NCBI RefSeq assembly: GCF_030622045.1 | Contig: NZ_CP130886.1 | Location: 5,588,001 to 5,652,000 of the forward strand | Source of the DNA: Planctellipticum variicoloris | Lineage (GTDB): Bacteria > Planctomycetota > Planctomycetia > Planctomycetales > Planctomycetaceae | Reading direction: 5' to 3' | Length of the DNA: 64,000 nucleotides | Shown here: piece by piece, positions 1 to 8,097 of the stretch | Layout: each line of letters begins with the position of its first letter | How positions within the stretch are numbered: the first letter of the stretch is position 1 | Notes under the pieces: generated by a model | The model's input: the letters and a program-made list of their open reading frames with translations, nothing else | Told to the model about the DNA's origin: nothing | The model's database searches: none | Program-made: the position numbers and the translations under genes

Positions 1-388
1 TCACGTCCAGAACCTGGTTCGCACGTCGTGCGATCGCCGCCGAATCATCCACTGCAATTTTTGGGGCATGACCGGCATTTCCCGGAAAGGGAATTACCGA
101 GATCTGGAGATCGCCTTTTCCATCCCAGTCGAGCCGGCAGAGCGACGCCTTCTCCGTCTTCAACACCAGATCCCTGCGCACGCGACGAAACGCCAGGCTT
201 CCGGGCCGTCTGCCGCTCGTGAACTTCGCTTTCCACCGCTGGAGAATTTCCGCCACGCTCAGCTCGTGAGTCGGCTCAACATCCGGCGGATCGAGAACGG
301 CTCTCGGCGGCGCGATCGGAGAATCAGCGCCCCGAACATGACACGAGAACAGAATCGCAGACAGCACAAATGCAATCCGAATCGGCAT
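1..388 (-). CDS. TIGR03009-like secreted protein, 3' part cut off by window edge
   Basis: Only about the first 129 codons are in the window; the gene runs off the left edge. The start is ATG at 386-388, six bases after a strong ribosome binding site (AAGGAG). The N-terminus MPIRIAFVLSAILFS is a Sec-type signal peptide. The mature part carries an EILQRWK segment followed by RPGSLAFRRV and a LDWDGKGDLQ segment. The same landmarks, in the same order, occur in the next gene (495-1409), so the two are tandem paralogs. The pattern resembles the planctomycete-specific TIGR03009 family, secreted proteins of unknown function; that family name is from memory and not checked. The complete gene and its function cannot be judged from here. 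Confidence 0.75.
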   Translation of the reverse strand, partial: MPIRIAFVLSAILFSCHVRGADSPIAPPRAVLDPPDVEPTHELSVAEILQRWKAKFTSGRRPGSLAFRRVRRDLVLKTEKASLCRLDWDGKGDLQISVIPFPGNAGHAPKIAVDDSAAIARRANQVLDV

Positions 389-428
389 CTTTGACTCCTT
401 CCGTGGAACTCTGATTGAGTGCATTCGA

Positions 429-498
429 GCAGGGCAGGCTCCCGCCTGCCGCAATGTGCTCTCATCGCCACAAGCCGGCAGGCGGGAGCCTGCCCTAC
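429..498. repeat. Inverted pair of GTAG/GCAG-footed hairpins (REP-like family 1)
   Basis: Two copies of a small hairpin face each other across 26 bp. Each has a 7-bp stem GGCAGGC/GCCTGCC and loop TCCC. The 20-bp arms (431-450 and 477-496) are perfect inverse complements. The right copy, on the minus strand, is preceded by GTAG (495-498); the left copy has GCAG (429-432). A tetranucleotide foot plus palindrome is the architecture of REP elements. The TAG inside the right foot is the stop codon of the gene at 495-1409. Confidence 0.8.
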
Positions 499-1409
499 CA
501 GACCAGCCGGTTTCGCGGCACGAGCGCATCGGCCGGGCGTTGTGATTGAAGCTTTCGGGGTTTCCCAGGTATCGAATGGTTTCGAAAACCTGCCGCTTCC
601 AGACGCTCGGGCGAAAGACCTGGATACTCTTCGATCCGTTGAATATCGCCATCGGTTCGATACCAGGTGGAGATTGTCTTTCGGTTGCGATCAAACACAC
701 GCATGCCGCATGTCTGCCAGAACTGACGTGCGATGGCCCAGCGGATTTCGCTGAAGAGACGCTTTTCTGCTTTGTTACGAGGCTTCGCCTGCAGCATGAC
801 GAGCGTCGAATTCTGCGACAAAACGGTCCATTCCCAGGAGTCGGTCCAATCGCCCGGAGTATCGGGCCAGCCAGGGCCAACCAGTTGCCGGGGCATCTCC
901 CGGATCAGTAACGTCGCGTGCGGGAAACCGAGCCAGTTGAAAACGAAGTTCTGCCGCTGAAGAGCGGGCCAAGCCTCAAAACTGTCTCTCGCAAGATCCA
1001 CGACAATGAATTCGTTGCCAGACTGACCGAGCATCTTCGCGTCGTCGGCCACTCGAGTGTATCGAGCGTCGACGTGCGGGCGAAACGATCCGCGGGGCAC
1101 CAGGACGACTCCCCACGAGTTGACGCGAAACGGATTCACAACGAGCTGCCAGTTGCCGTTTCCATCCCAGAAGAATTCACATTGCGATTCCTTCGCAGTC
1201 CAAAAGATCTCGTCCTGTATCACCCGGTAAAACGTAAGGCGCCCGGGCCGGTCACAACCCCCGAATCCCGTCTTCCACCGTTCCAGAATCTCCACCAGTT
1301 CGAGCTGAGGCGGATTCTCGAACTGCAGCGCGGAGACAGGCCCGTCATGTGCCCGCGCATCGGTCGCCAGCGCGATGAGGCTCAGTACAAGAACGATTCG
1401 AATCGGCAC
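495..1409 (-). CDS. TIGR03009-like secreted protein, tandem paralog
   Basis: 304 aa, with a GTG start at 1407-1409 placed six bases after GGGAG. The N-terminal MPIRIVLVLSLIALATDARA is a signal peptide with a likely cleavage after ARA. Residues about 38-46 (EILERWKTG), RPGRLTFYRV and FFWDGNGNWQ match the neighbouring partial gene at 1-388, including the five-residue start MPIRI, so this is a tandem duplicate. A Trp-rich middle and a basic C-terminus follow. No catalytic motif was recognised. The family looks like planctomycete TIGR03009 proteins, probably periplasmic or surface-exposed; the function is unknown. The stop codon TAG lies within a repeat hairpin (477-498), so the last residues may come from repeat invasion. 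Confidence 0.8.
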   Translation of the reverse strand: MPIRIVLVLSLIALATDARAHDGPVSALQFENPPQLELVEILERWKTGFGGCDRPGRLTFYRVIQDEIFWTAKESQCEFFWDGNGNWQLVVNPFRVNSWGVVLVPRGSFRPHVDARYTRVADDAKMLGQSGNEFIVVDLARDSFEAWPALQRQNFVFNWLGFPHATLLIREMPRQLVGPGWPDTPGDWTDSWEWTVLSQNSTLVMLQAKPRNKAEKRLFSEIRWAIARQFWQTCGMRVFDRNRKTISTWYRTDGDIQRIEEYPGLSPERLEAAGFRNHSIPGKPRKLQSQRPADALVPRNRLVW

Positions 1410-1580
1410 GTTTGACTCCCTTCCGTGGAATAGCGGTCACCAGCGTATTCTGCCGGAGACGGCTGTTCACTGGAAGGCGAGTTTCAGGTCAACCTGCATC
1501 TGCCGGGGCTTCGCGAAGACGCTCCAGCCGCCGGCCACCCCGTTTTTCCGTGTTCGTCGAAGACAAGGCAGCCGCATTTC

Positions 1581-1602
1581 GGCAGGCAAGAGCGTGCCCT
1601 AC
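1581..1602 (-). repeat. GTAG-footed hairpin, REP-like family 1, degenerate copy
   Basis: On the minus strand this reads GTAG followed by GGCACGC, loop TCTT, then GCCTGCC. It is the same architecture as the pair at 429-498, with one mismatch in the stem. As at 495, the TAG of the foot is the stop codon of the gene it abuts (1599-2345). Confidence 0.65.
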
Positions 1603-2345
1603 TTCTTTGCCCGCTTCGCCTTCCACGCCGCGATGATCCCCTCCGGATCATCTTCGAACGCTTCCCGGCAGCCCGTGCAGCAGACGTAATAGGTCTGACC
1701 GGCGTGGGTCACCGCGATCGTGCCCCGGCCGCCGGTCACGATGCATTCCGGGCCGTTGCTGTCGACCGCCGCCAGCTTCGTTCCCTGCCGCTGGCAGCCG
1801 ATCTCGGCGACGCGGGCGTAGAACGACTGCGGGCCGTTCTTCTTCTCCAACAGCCAGATCACCCGGTTCTCGTTCTGTACGGACAGCGTGACGCGCTGCA
1901 GTTCCCCCTGCTCCGCGGGGGGAGACTCCAGCACAAGCTTCGTCTCTTTGGGATTCCACTGGCCGGTCAACCGGACGGGGGCGCCCTCTTTCGGCACGAC
2001 GCTCAGCACGTGTTCTCCGGAGGCGGGATCGAACGTCAGCAGGGCCGACTGCCAGTGCTTGCCGTCCTTGACGGTCCAGCGCAGCCCGGTCGATTCCTTC
2101 TTCAGGTCCCAGACGACTCCCGCCGTCTCCTGCCAGGCCCCCTGGTTCGAACCCCGCCGGACCTGCCCCACCGCCCGCCATTCGCCGACGAGATCCTTCC
2201 ACGGCTGCAGCGCGGCGACGATGGCCGGCGTATCGACCGGAGCCTGGCCGTCGTCGCCGGAGAGGCCGGTCAGCACGGCCAGGCAGGCGGCGAGCAGTCC
2301 GCCGGTCCGCAGCGTGCGCCAGGACTGTTGAGAATGCCGCAGCAT
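1599..2345 (-). CDS. Secreted protein with C-terminal YHS/TRASH-like metal-binding motif
   Basis: 248 aa from ATG 2343-2345, chosen because AGGAG lies eleven bases upstream; an in-frame ATG 17 codons earlier has no such site. The N-terminus has a hydrophobic stretch (GGLLAACLAVLTGLSG) that fits a signal peptide. The middle (about 40-180) looks like a beta-rich domain with regularly spaced Trp residues. The C-terminal about 45 residues contain ECIVTGGRG, YYVCCTGC and REAFEDDPEGIIAAW, the Cys and 'F..DP..' pattern of YHS/TRASH domains that bind heavy metals. A periplasmic metal-sensing or carrying role is inferred. The stop codon is supplied by a repeat hairpin (1581-1602). Confidence 0.8.
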   Translation of the reverse strand: MLRHSQQSWRTLRTGGLLAACLAVLTGLSGDDGQAPVDTPAIVAALQPWKDLVGEWRAVGQVRRGSNQGAWQETAGVVWDLKKESTGLRWTVKDGKHWQSALLTFDPASGEHVLSVVPKEGAPVRLTGQWNPKETKLVLESPPAEQGELQRVTLSVQNENRVIWLLEKKNGPQSFYARVAEIGCQRQGTKLAAVDSNGPECIVTGGRGTIAVTHAGQTYYVCCTGCREAFEDDPEGIIAAWKAKRAKK

Positions 2346-2692
2346 GTTGTCCCTCTCCTGAAAGTCGTCGTGGGTCTGCAGGTTATTGAACACCACAACG
2401 ACGAATTCGGCGACGGGGATCTGGCGGAAGTACGGAATAACGGGAGACTTCGCGGCCGCACGGCAATCCCGCGCGGCCCGGCGTTTCCAGGCGGAGTTTC
2501 GGAACGAAGAGGGTTGCGGAAGCGTTTGTTCATGGTTTCGGCCCCGATTCTGTTTGACGGCTGGCCGGTTCGGGACGTATCATCCACGAATCAACGCTGC
2601 TTGATGAATCTGCGGATTCCGGTCCCGTCGCAATGCCCGCGACAACCGGGTCCCAGTTTGGCCGCCGACCGACCCGCCGGAGTTCCCGCCGC
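2346..2692. other. Divergent intergenic region
   Basis: 347 bp between the YHS-like gene (minus) and the PPC gene (plus). No convincing gene was seen; open frames here are short and unlike any family. It holds one sigma70-like promoter candidate for the rightward gene (2554-2583). Confidence 0.6.
2554..2583 (+). promoter_or_regulatory. Sigma70-like promoter candidate for the PPC/DUF1549 genes
   Basis: TTGACG (2554-2559), an 18-bp spacer, then TATCAT (2578-2583), about 110 bp before the chosen start of the PPC protein. The match is by eye to the -35/-10 consensus. Confidence 0.45.
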
Positions 2693-4984
2693 ATGGCCCT
2701 GACCACTCCCCGCACCCAGATTGTCGCAATTCTGCTGACTGGCTGTTTGACGTCAGCCTCGGCCCAGGAGCCGACCATCAGCGGTATGGTTCCGGGAGCC
2801 TTGAAGCCGGGCGGACCGCAAGCGGTGGTCTTCACGGGGGGCAATCTGCAGGGCGCCCGCGGGCTCTGGACCAGCGTCCCCGTCGAAGCGACGCTCGCGG
2901 CCGATGTGCCGGAGAACGGCAAAGCGGCCGACAAGGTGACGCTGACGGTCAACGTGCCGGCCGAGACGCCCGTGGGCGTGCATGCGCTGCGCGTGGTCAC
3001 CGATCATGGTACGTCGCTGGTGCGGCTGTGCGTAATTGACGATTTGCCGTCCGTGGCGCAGGCGGGCGCGCCGACTGCGATGGCGATGGCCCAGCCGATT
3101 CCCGTCCCCTGCGCGGTCGATGGCGCGGTCGCGAATCTCACGACTCAGTTCTACAAGTTCACCGCCGCCGCCGGTCAGACCCTGTCCTTCGAAGTCCTTG
3201 CGCATCGGATCGGTTCGGCCCTCGATCCCACGATTCGCATTCTCGATGGCCGCGGACGCGAGCTGGCGTTCAACGACGATGCACCGGGGATCTATGGCGA
3301 CAGCCGGCTGACCTATACGTTCCGCGACGCGGGAGAGTACACCGTCGAGCTGCGTGACGTCCGTTACCAGGGGGGCGCATTCCGTCTGCGAATTGGAGAT
3401 TTCCCCTGTGTGTCGACTCCCTATCCGCTCGCGGTGCAGGCGGGGACGCAGGCTTCGATTCAGTTCGCAGGGAGCTCAATTGAGGGCCTGCCGCCGGTGA
3501 CGGTGGCCGCTCCGACCGAGCCGTTCGTGACCGCAATTCCCGTCAGCGTGCGCCGGCCGGGCGGACAGAGCAGCGGATTCGCGTCGCTGACGGTCGCGGC
3601 TCAGCCGCAATTCCTGGAGCAGGAGCCGAACAACGCCCCCGAGGAAGCCAACCGGCTGTCGGGGGGGCAGGACATCAACGGTCGATTCGAGACGGCCGGC
3701 GACGTCGACCGTTTCGTCTTCGCCGCCAAAAAGGATCAGACGCTCGTCTTCAGCGGCATCGCTCGACAGGTCGGCTCCCCGGCGGATCTGGTGATGAAAG
3801 TCGTCAATGCCCAGGGAGGTCAGGTCGCCGCCGTCGAAGACACCGGCACCGGCGAAGGGATTCTGACCGCGAAGTTCCCCGCCGACGGCGACTACGCGCT
3901 GGTCGTGGAAGAGTTGAGCCGGCGCGGCGGCCCCGATCTCGCCTGGCGGGTGGCCGTCGCCGATGCCGCGACGCCGTTCACCCTGGCGGCGTCGAGCGAT
4001 ACATTGAACATTCCCGCGGGAGGAACCGCGGCCGTCACGGTCACCGCGACCCGGCCCGGCTTCGCCGGACCGATTGAGTTGAGCCTGCCCGGATTGCCGG
4101 CAGGGCTGACCGCCAGCCGGACGGTCCTCGGACCGGGCCGCACTGTGGCGGTGATGACGGTCACCGCAGCCGCCGATGCCCCGGTCGGAAGCCTGCAGGC
4201 AGTCAAGCTGCTGGGCACGGCGAAGATCGGCGACCGTGACGTTCAGATGGCATCCGATGTCGCCACGCCGATCAAAGCCCGCAACGCCACGCTGCGTTAT
4301 CTGCCGGAATCGATCGAAACGGCGACGGCCGCCGCCATTGCGCCGCCGGCGCAGCTCGCGCTGGCCATGGACAAGACAGACGTGGTCTTCGGACCGCACC
4401 TGACGGCGACGGTCAAAGTGACGGCGACGCGCGGCATGGGCCTCGACGAAGCGGTGACCCTGGCCGTGACGCCCGATAAGGAAGGCGTGCCGGCCAACAT
4501 CACGGTGGCGGTGAAGCCGGTCGAGAAGGGCAAGAACGAAGTTGAGATTGCGATCACGGGGACCGATAAGGCCCCGCTGGGCGAGTTTACGGTGGCCCTG
4601 CAGGGAACGCTGAAGCAGGACAAGACCACCGTGATCCAGCCCGCCCCGGCGCTGCGGCTGATCCTGCAGCCGGTCATTCAGGCGGCTCTCGATCCCGCCG
4701 GCGGCAAGCTGGCCCGCAATGGCAAGCACACGGTGAAAGTGAATGTGACACGCAACCCCGCGTTTTCCGGTCCGGTCACGGTCACGCTGCAGAACCTCCC
4801 CAAGGGGGTCACTGCCGCGCCCGCGACGATTCCCCCCGAGGCCTCGACGGCGGACATCGAGCTGACCGCCGCGGAAGACGCAGCCGTCGGCGCCGTCGCC
4901 AACCTGTCGGCCAAGGTGGAAGTCATGGCGGGAGCCGCCAAGGTGGAAGCGGTCTCGGGGAACGTGGGACTGACGGTGGAATAG
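2693..4984 (+). CDS. Secreted PPC-domain protein of the planctomycete PSCyt gene group
   Basis: 763 aa from ATG 2693; an earlier in-frame ATG at 2633 adds a basic 20-residue leader and looks less likely. The N-terminus MALTTPRTQIVAILLTGCLTSASAQ is an export signal. Cleavage could follow SAQ, or LTGC could act as a lipobox. The protein is built from beta-sandwich modules. One PPC-like domain contains QFYKFTAAAGQTLSFEV, a second contains QEPNNAPEEANRL and DVDRFVFAAKKDQTLVFSG, and two or more Ig-like repeats follow toward the C-terminus. PPC domains bind carbohydrate or help secretion in other families. Proteins of this kind commonly precede DUF1549/1553 genes in planctomycetes, as here (next gene 250 bp downstream). 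An extracellular, probably adhesive or scaffolding role is inferred. Confidence 0.85.
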   Translation: MALTTPRTQIVAILLTGCLTSASAQEPTISGMVPGALKPGGPQAVVFTGGNLQGARGLWTSVPVEATLAADVPENGKAADKVTLTVNVPAETPVGVHALRVVTDHGTSLVRLCVIDDLPSVAQAGAPTAMAMAQPIPVPCAVDGAVANLTTQFYKFTAAAGQTLSFEVLAHRIGSALDPTIRILDGRGRELAFNDDAPGIYGDSRLTYTFRDAGEYTVELRDVRYQGGAFRLRIGDFPCVSTPYPLAVQAGTQASIQFAGSSIEGLPPVTVAAPTEPFVTAIPVSVRRPGGQSSGFASLTVAAQPQFLEQEPNNAPEEANRLSGGQDINGRFETAGDVDRFVFAAKKDQTLVFSGIARQVGSPADLVMKVVNAQGGQVAAVEDTGTGEGILTAKFPADGDYALVVEELSRRGGPDLAWRVAVADAATPFTLAASSDTLNIPAGGTAAVTVTATRPGFAGPIELSLPGLPAGLTASRTVLGPGRTVAVMTVTAAADAPVGSLQAVKLLGTAKIGDRDVQMASDVATPIKARNATLRYLPESIETATAAAIAPPAQLALAMDKTDVVFGPHLTATVKVTATRGMGLDEAVTLAVTPDKEGVPANITVAVKPVEKGKNEVEIAITGTDKAPLGEFTVALQGTLKQDKTTVIQPAPALRLILQPVIQAALDPAGGKLARNGKHTVKVNVTRNPAFSGPVTVTLQNLPKGVTAAPATIPPEASTADIELTAAEDAAVGAVANLSAKVEVMAGAAKVEAVSGNVGLTVE

Positions 4985-5053
4985 GGGATTTCAGAAAATC
5001 CGAAGTCCGAAACGGACACAAAGAGAACAGGACAGAGCATCGGGCCGGTGCGG

Positions 5054-5102
5054 GCCACGCGGAGCGTGGCGAAGAGGCGTTCCCAGGCAGAGCCTGGGAA
5101 CG
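5054..5102. repeat. Double-hairpin dispersed repeat between PPC and DUF1549 genes
   Basis: Two hairpins in series: GCCACGC/GCGTGGC with loop GGA (5054-5070), and an 11-bp perfect stem CGTTCCCAGGC/GCCTGGGAACG with loop AGA (5078-5102). There is no T-run, so it is not a typical intrinsic terminator, though it could still end or stabilise transcripts. From memory the second hairpin resembles a repeat seen in several environmental bacteria. Confidence 0.7.
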
Positions 5103-5170
5103 AGTTAAGACGAAGACCACGCCCATCGAAGACTCTGGGCGTGCCGCCCGAGGCTGAGCCAGTTTTTCCA

Positions 5171-5191
5171 ACTGACAACTGACAACTGACA
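5171..5191 (+). repeat. Heptamer tandem repeat ACTGACA x3
   Basis: Three exact copies of ACTGACA lie about 40 bp before the DUF1549 start. A comparable heptamer array stands at 59847-59874. Confidence 0.85.
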
Positions 5192-5233
5192 AATCACCAA
5201 GAACAAATTCACCAACTCCCAAGGAGTTTCTCC

Positions 5234-7687
5234 ATGCCCAGCCTTCGCACGATGTTGTGGCTGATCGTCGTCGGACTGACGGCTGTTGAGGCCCGCGCCC
5301 AGAGCAGCGATCGTCCCGAATCGGTCGGGCAGCCAGTGCAGCTCCAGCTCGAACCGGGTCGTTTCCCGCTGGTCGGCAAGCGGGCGCAGCAGCAGTTGGT
5401 GCTGACCGGCAAGTACGCCGGAGAGGAACTGCGCGACCTGACCGGCGTGGCGAAATTCGAATCCTCCGACCCCAACGTCGTCCGGATCGACGGGATGATC
5501 GTCCGCCCCGTCGGGGATGGAGCAGCGAAGATCACCGCCGTCGTCGGACCGCTGACCGCGGTCGTCGAGGTCCAGGTCTCGAAGATGGGGGATCCGGCGC
5601 CGATCAGTTTTAAGAACGAAACCCAGATGGCGCTGACCAAGTCGAGCTGCAATATGGGGGCCTGCCACGGCTCTCCATCGGGTAAAGGGGGCTTCCGCCT
5701 GTCGCTCCGGGCCTACGATCCCGACCTCGACATCATGACCCTCCGCAGCGAGTTCTTCGGCCGTCGGGTCAACCCGATGAATCCCTCGGAAAGCCTGCTG
5801 CTTAAGAAGCCGCTGATGGAAGTCTCCCACGCCGGCGGCAAACGGATCAAGAAGGGCGATGCGGCCTACCAGGTCCTGGAAAACTGGATCGCCGAAGGAC
5901 TCCGCGTCGACTCGCCGACCGAACCGGATCTGGTGAAGCTCGAGCCGATTCCCGCCGTGCGAATTCTCAAGGCTCCCGCGGACCGGCAGCAGATCGCCGT
6001 GATGGGGCACTTCAGCGACGGCTCGGTCCGCGACCTGACCGCCCTGACGGACTTCACGTCGTCGGCGGAAGCCGTCGCCTCGGTCAACGCCGACGGCCTG
6101 GCGACAAAGATGGGTCGGGGCGAGGCCGTGATCCTGATGCGGTATCTCGATAAGACCGCCGTCACGCCGGTGACCTTCCTCGAAGACGTGCCGGGATTCG
6201 CCTGGACCAATCCCCCGGAGCACAACTTCGTCGACGCGCTGGTGTTCCAGAAGCAACTCCAGATGCAGATCCTGCCCTCGGAGCTGTGCACCGACGACGA
6301 GTTCCTCCGGCGCTCGTACCTGGACCTGACCGGCCGGCTGCCGACCCTGACCGAGACGCAGACCTTCCTGGCGGACGTCAGCCCGAGCAAGCGGTCGGCC
6401 CTGATCGATCAGTTGCTCGACAGCGAGGACTTCGCCTCGTACTGGTCGCTGAAGTGGGCCGACGTGCTCCGGTCGAACAGCAAGAAGCTGAAGGTCGCCG
6501 GCGTCCACAAGTTCAAGCGGTGGATCTACGAGTCCGTCCGCGACGATAAGCCGTTCGATCAATTCGCGAAAGAACTGCTGACCGCCCAGGGGAGCGTCTT
6601 CGAGAACCCCGCCGCCAACTACTGGCGCGCCAGTCGCGACCCGCAGGACGCGGTCGAAACGACGTCGCAGCTCTTCCTCGGAGTCCGCATCCAGTGCGCG
6701 AAGTGCCACAACCACCCGTTTGAACGCTGGACCCAGGATAACTACTACGGCATCGCCGCGGCCTTCACCCGCGTCGGCCGGAAGAACACTGCCGATCCCG
6801 AGGACGAGGTGATCTTCGTGCAGAATGCCGGAGAAGTGACCCAGCCCCGGACCGGTAAGCAGATGAAGGTCCATCTGCTGCTGCAGGGGGACGTCGACGT
6901 CGCCGCCGATCAGGACCGCCGCGTCGTGTTCGCCGAATGGCTGACGAAGCCGGACAATCCGTTCTTCGCCCGCTCGCTGGTGAACCGCATGTGGGGCCAT
7001 CTGATGGGACGCGGGCTGGTGGAGCCGGTGGATGATTTCCGCGACTCGAACCCGGCCTCAAACGGTCCGCTTCTGGAGGAGCTCGCCCGCCAGTTCGCCG
7101 CCAATCACTTCAGCCAGAAGTGGGCGATCCGGACGATCATGAACAGCCGGACCTACCAGCTCAGCTCGCGGAAGAACGACTTCAACAAGCAGGACGAGCT
7201 GTATAACTCGCACGCCACAACCCGCCTGCTGACCGCCGAGCAGTTGCTCGACGCGATCTGCGAAGTGACCGACATTCCCGAGCAGTTCCCCGGCATGCCG
7301 GTGGGAACGCGGGCGTCCGAGCTGGCCGACCCGCCGACGGACAACTACTTCCTGAAGGTCTTCGGCCAGCCCCAGCGCGAAATGGCCTGCCAGTGCGAGC
7401 GGTCGACCGATTCGAATCTGTCGCAGGCGCTGCAGATGATCAACGGACCGGTCGTCCACAACAAGCTGCGGGCCGACAACGGCCGGATCGCGAAGATGAT
7501 CGGCGAGCAGAAGTCGGACGACGACATCATCACGACGCTGTATCTGGCGGCCCTGAGCCGTCCCCCCGTCGCGGAAGAGCTGACCGCCGCGAAACAGCAC
7601 ATCGCCGGCTCGACAGATCGTCGGCAGGCCCTGGAAGACGTCGGCTGGGCCGTGCTGAACTCGAAGGAGTTCCTGTTCCAGCACTGA
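5234..7687 (+). CDS. DUF1549/DUF1553 protein with Ig-like domains and a CXXCH motif
   Basis: 817 aa with a signal peptide ending near ARAQ; AAGGAG lies upstream of the ATG. Domain order: a BIG2-like Ig domain (about 30-115), a short Cys segment (SSCNMGACHGSP, about 137-150), a second BIG2-like domain (about 235-320), PSCyt2/DUF1549 (about 330-540) and PSD1/DUF1553 (about 560-810), ending in the family's usual NSKEFLFQH. The DUF1549 part contains CAKCH near residue 488, a c-type heme attachment site. The earlier CNMGACH has four residues between the cysteines, so heme binding there is uncertain. The family is abundant in planctomycetes and its biochemical role is not established. It probably forms a unit with the PPC gene before it. 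Confidence 0.9.
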   Translation: MPSLRTMLWLIVVGLTAVEARAQSSDRPESVGQPVQLQLEPGRFPLVGKRAQQQLVLTGKYAGEELRDLTGVAKFESSDPNVVRIDGMIVRPVGDGAAKITAVVGPLTAVVEVQVSKMGDPAPISFKNETQMALTKSSCNMGACHGSPSGKGGFRLSLRAYDPDLDIMTLRSEFFGRRVNPMNPSESLLLKKPLMEVSHAGGKRIKKGDAAYQVLENWIAEGLRVDSPTEPDLVKLEPIPAVRILKAPADRQQIAVMGHFSDGSVRDLTALTDFTSSAEAVASVNADGLATKMGRGEAVILMRYLDKTAVTPVTFLEDVPGFAWTNPPEHNFVDALVFQKQLQMQILPSELCTDDEFLRRSYLDLTGRLPTLTETQTFLADVSPSKRSALIDQLLDSEDFASYWSLKWADVLRSNSKKLKVAGVHKFKRWIYESVRDDKPFDQFAKELLTAQGSVFENPAANYWRASRDPQDAVETTSQLFLGVRIQCAKCHNHPFERWTQDNYYGIAAAFTRVGRKNTADPEDEVIFVQNAGEVTQPRTGKQMKVHLLLQGDVDVAADQDRRVVFAEWLTKPDNPFFARSLVNRMWGHLMGRGLVEPVDDFRDSNPASNGPLLEELARQFAANHFSQKWAIRTIMNSRTYQLSSRKNDFNKQDELYNSHATTRLLTAEQLLDAICEVTDIPEQFPGMPVGTRASELADPPTDNYFLKVFGQPQREMACQCERSTDSNLSQALQMINGPVVHNKLRADNGRIAKMIGEQKSDDDIITTLYLAALSRPPVAEELTAAKQHIAGSTDRRQALEDVGWAVLNSKEFLFQH

Positions 7688-7755
7688 GTTCTGTCGGGAC
7701 GAGGCTGGTGAGACGGCCCAAGCCTCAAGTCATTGCCATCAGCGCCGCGAGGCCG

Positions 7756-8097
7756 TCATTCGACATCAACGGCTGATCCTCCGACGCCGCTTCTGCGATG
7801 GAGGATCAGCCGATTTCGAACGACGTTATTGACCAGCGTCCTATTTTCACCGTCAATGCCGACGATGTGAAATCGACTTTGAAACCGTTCCAGACCGAGA
7901 AGTGCGGCTGTTCGGCCGAAGAACTCGTCAACGAAACTTGGCGTCATGATGACCACGCCCGAAGCGTCAATTGTGATTCGCTGATCCTCCGGGATCGCGA
8001 TCTCCAGTTGAAGCAGTTGCTCCCGCAGTAATCTCCCGATGTCGCGGCTGACGAAGTCCGCGGCATGGGACTGCAACACAAATACGGGATCAGTCAT
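7756..8097 (-). CDS. DUF4325 STAS-like protein, partner of GHKL ATPase
   Basis: 113 aa. The core ITIDASGVVIMTPSFVDEFFG (about 41-61) matches the pattern of the STAS-like DUF4325 family. The Ser of TPSF (S54) sits where classical STAS anti-anti-sigma proteins carry their phosphorylated Ser/Thr. Its start overlaps the end of the upstream ATPase gene by 8 bp, so the two are translated together. A partner-switching role, with the ATPase binding or phosphorylating this protein, is inferred. Base composition is visibly more AT-rich than the flanking genes, which suggests acquisition. No sigma factor is next to it, so the target is unknown. Confidence 0.75.
   Translation of the reverse strand: MTDPVFVLQSHAADFVSRDIGRLLREQLLQLEIAIPEDQRITIDASGVVIMTPSFVDEFFGRTAALLGLERFQSRFHIVGIDGENRTLVNNVVRNRLILHRRSGVGGSAVDVE

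Noticed and set aside
5078-5102. Intrinsic terminator call for the strong hairpin after the PPC gene
   Set aside because: There is no T-run and it forms part of a composite repeat with a second hairpin; listed as a repeat instead.
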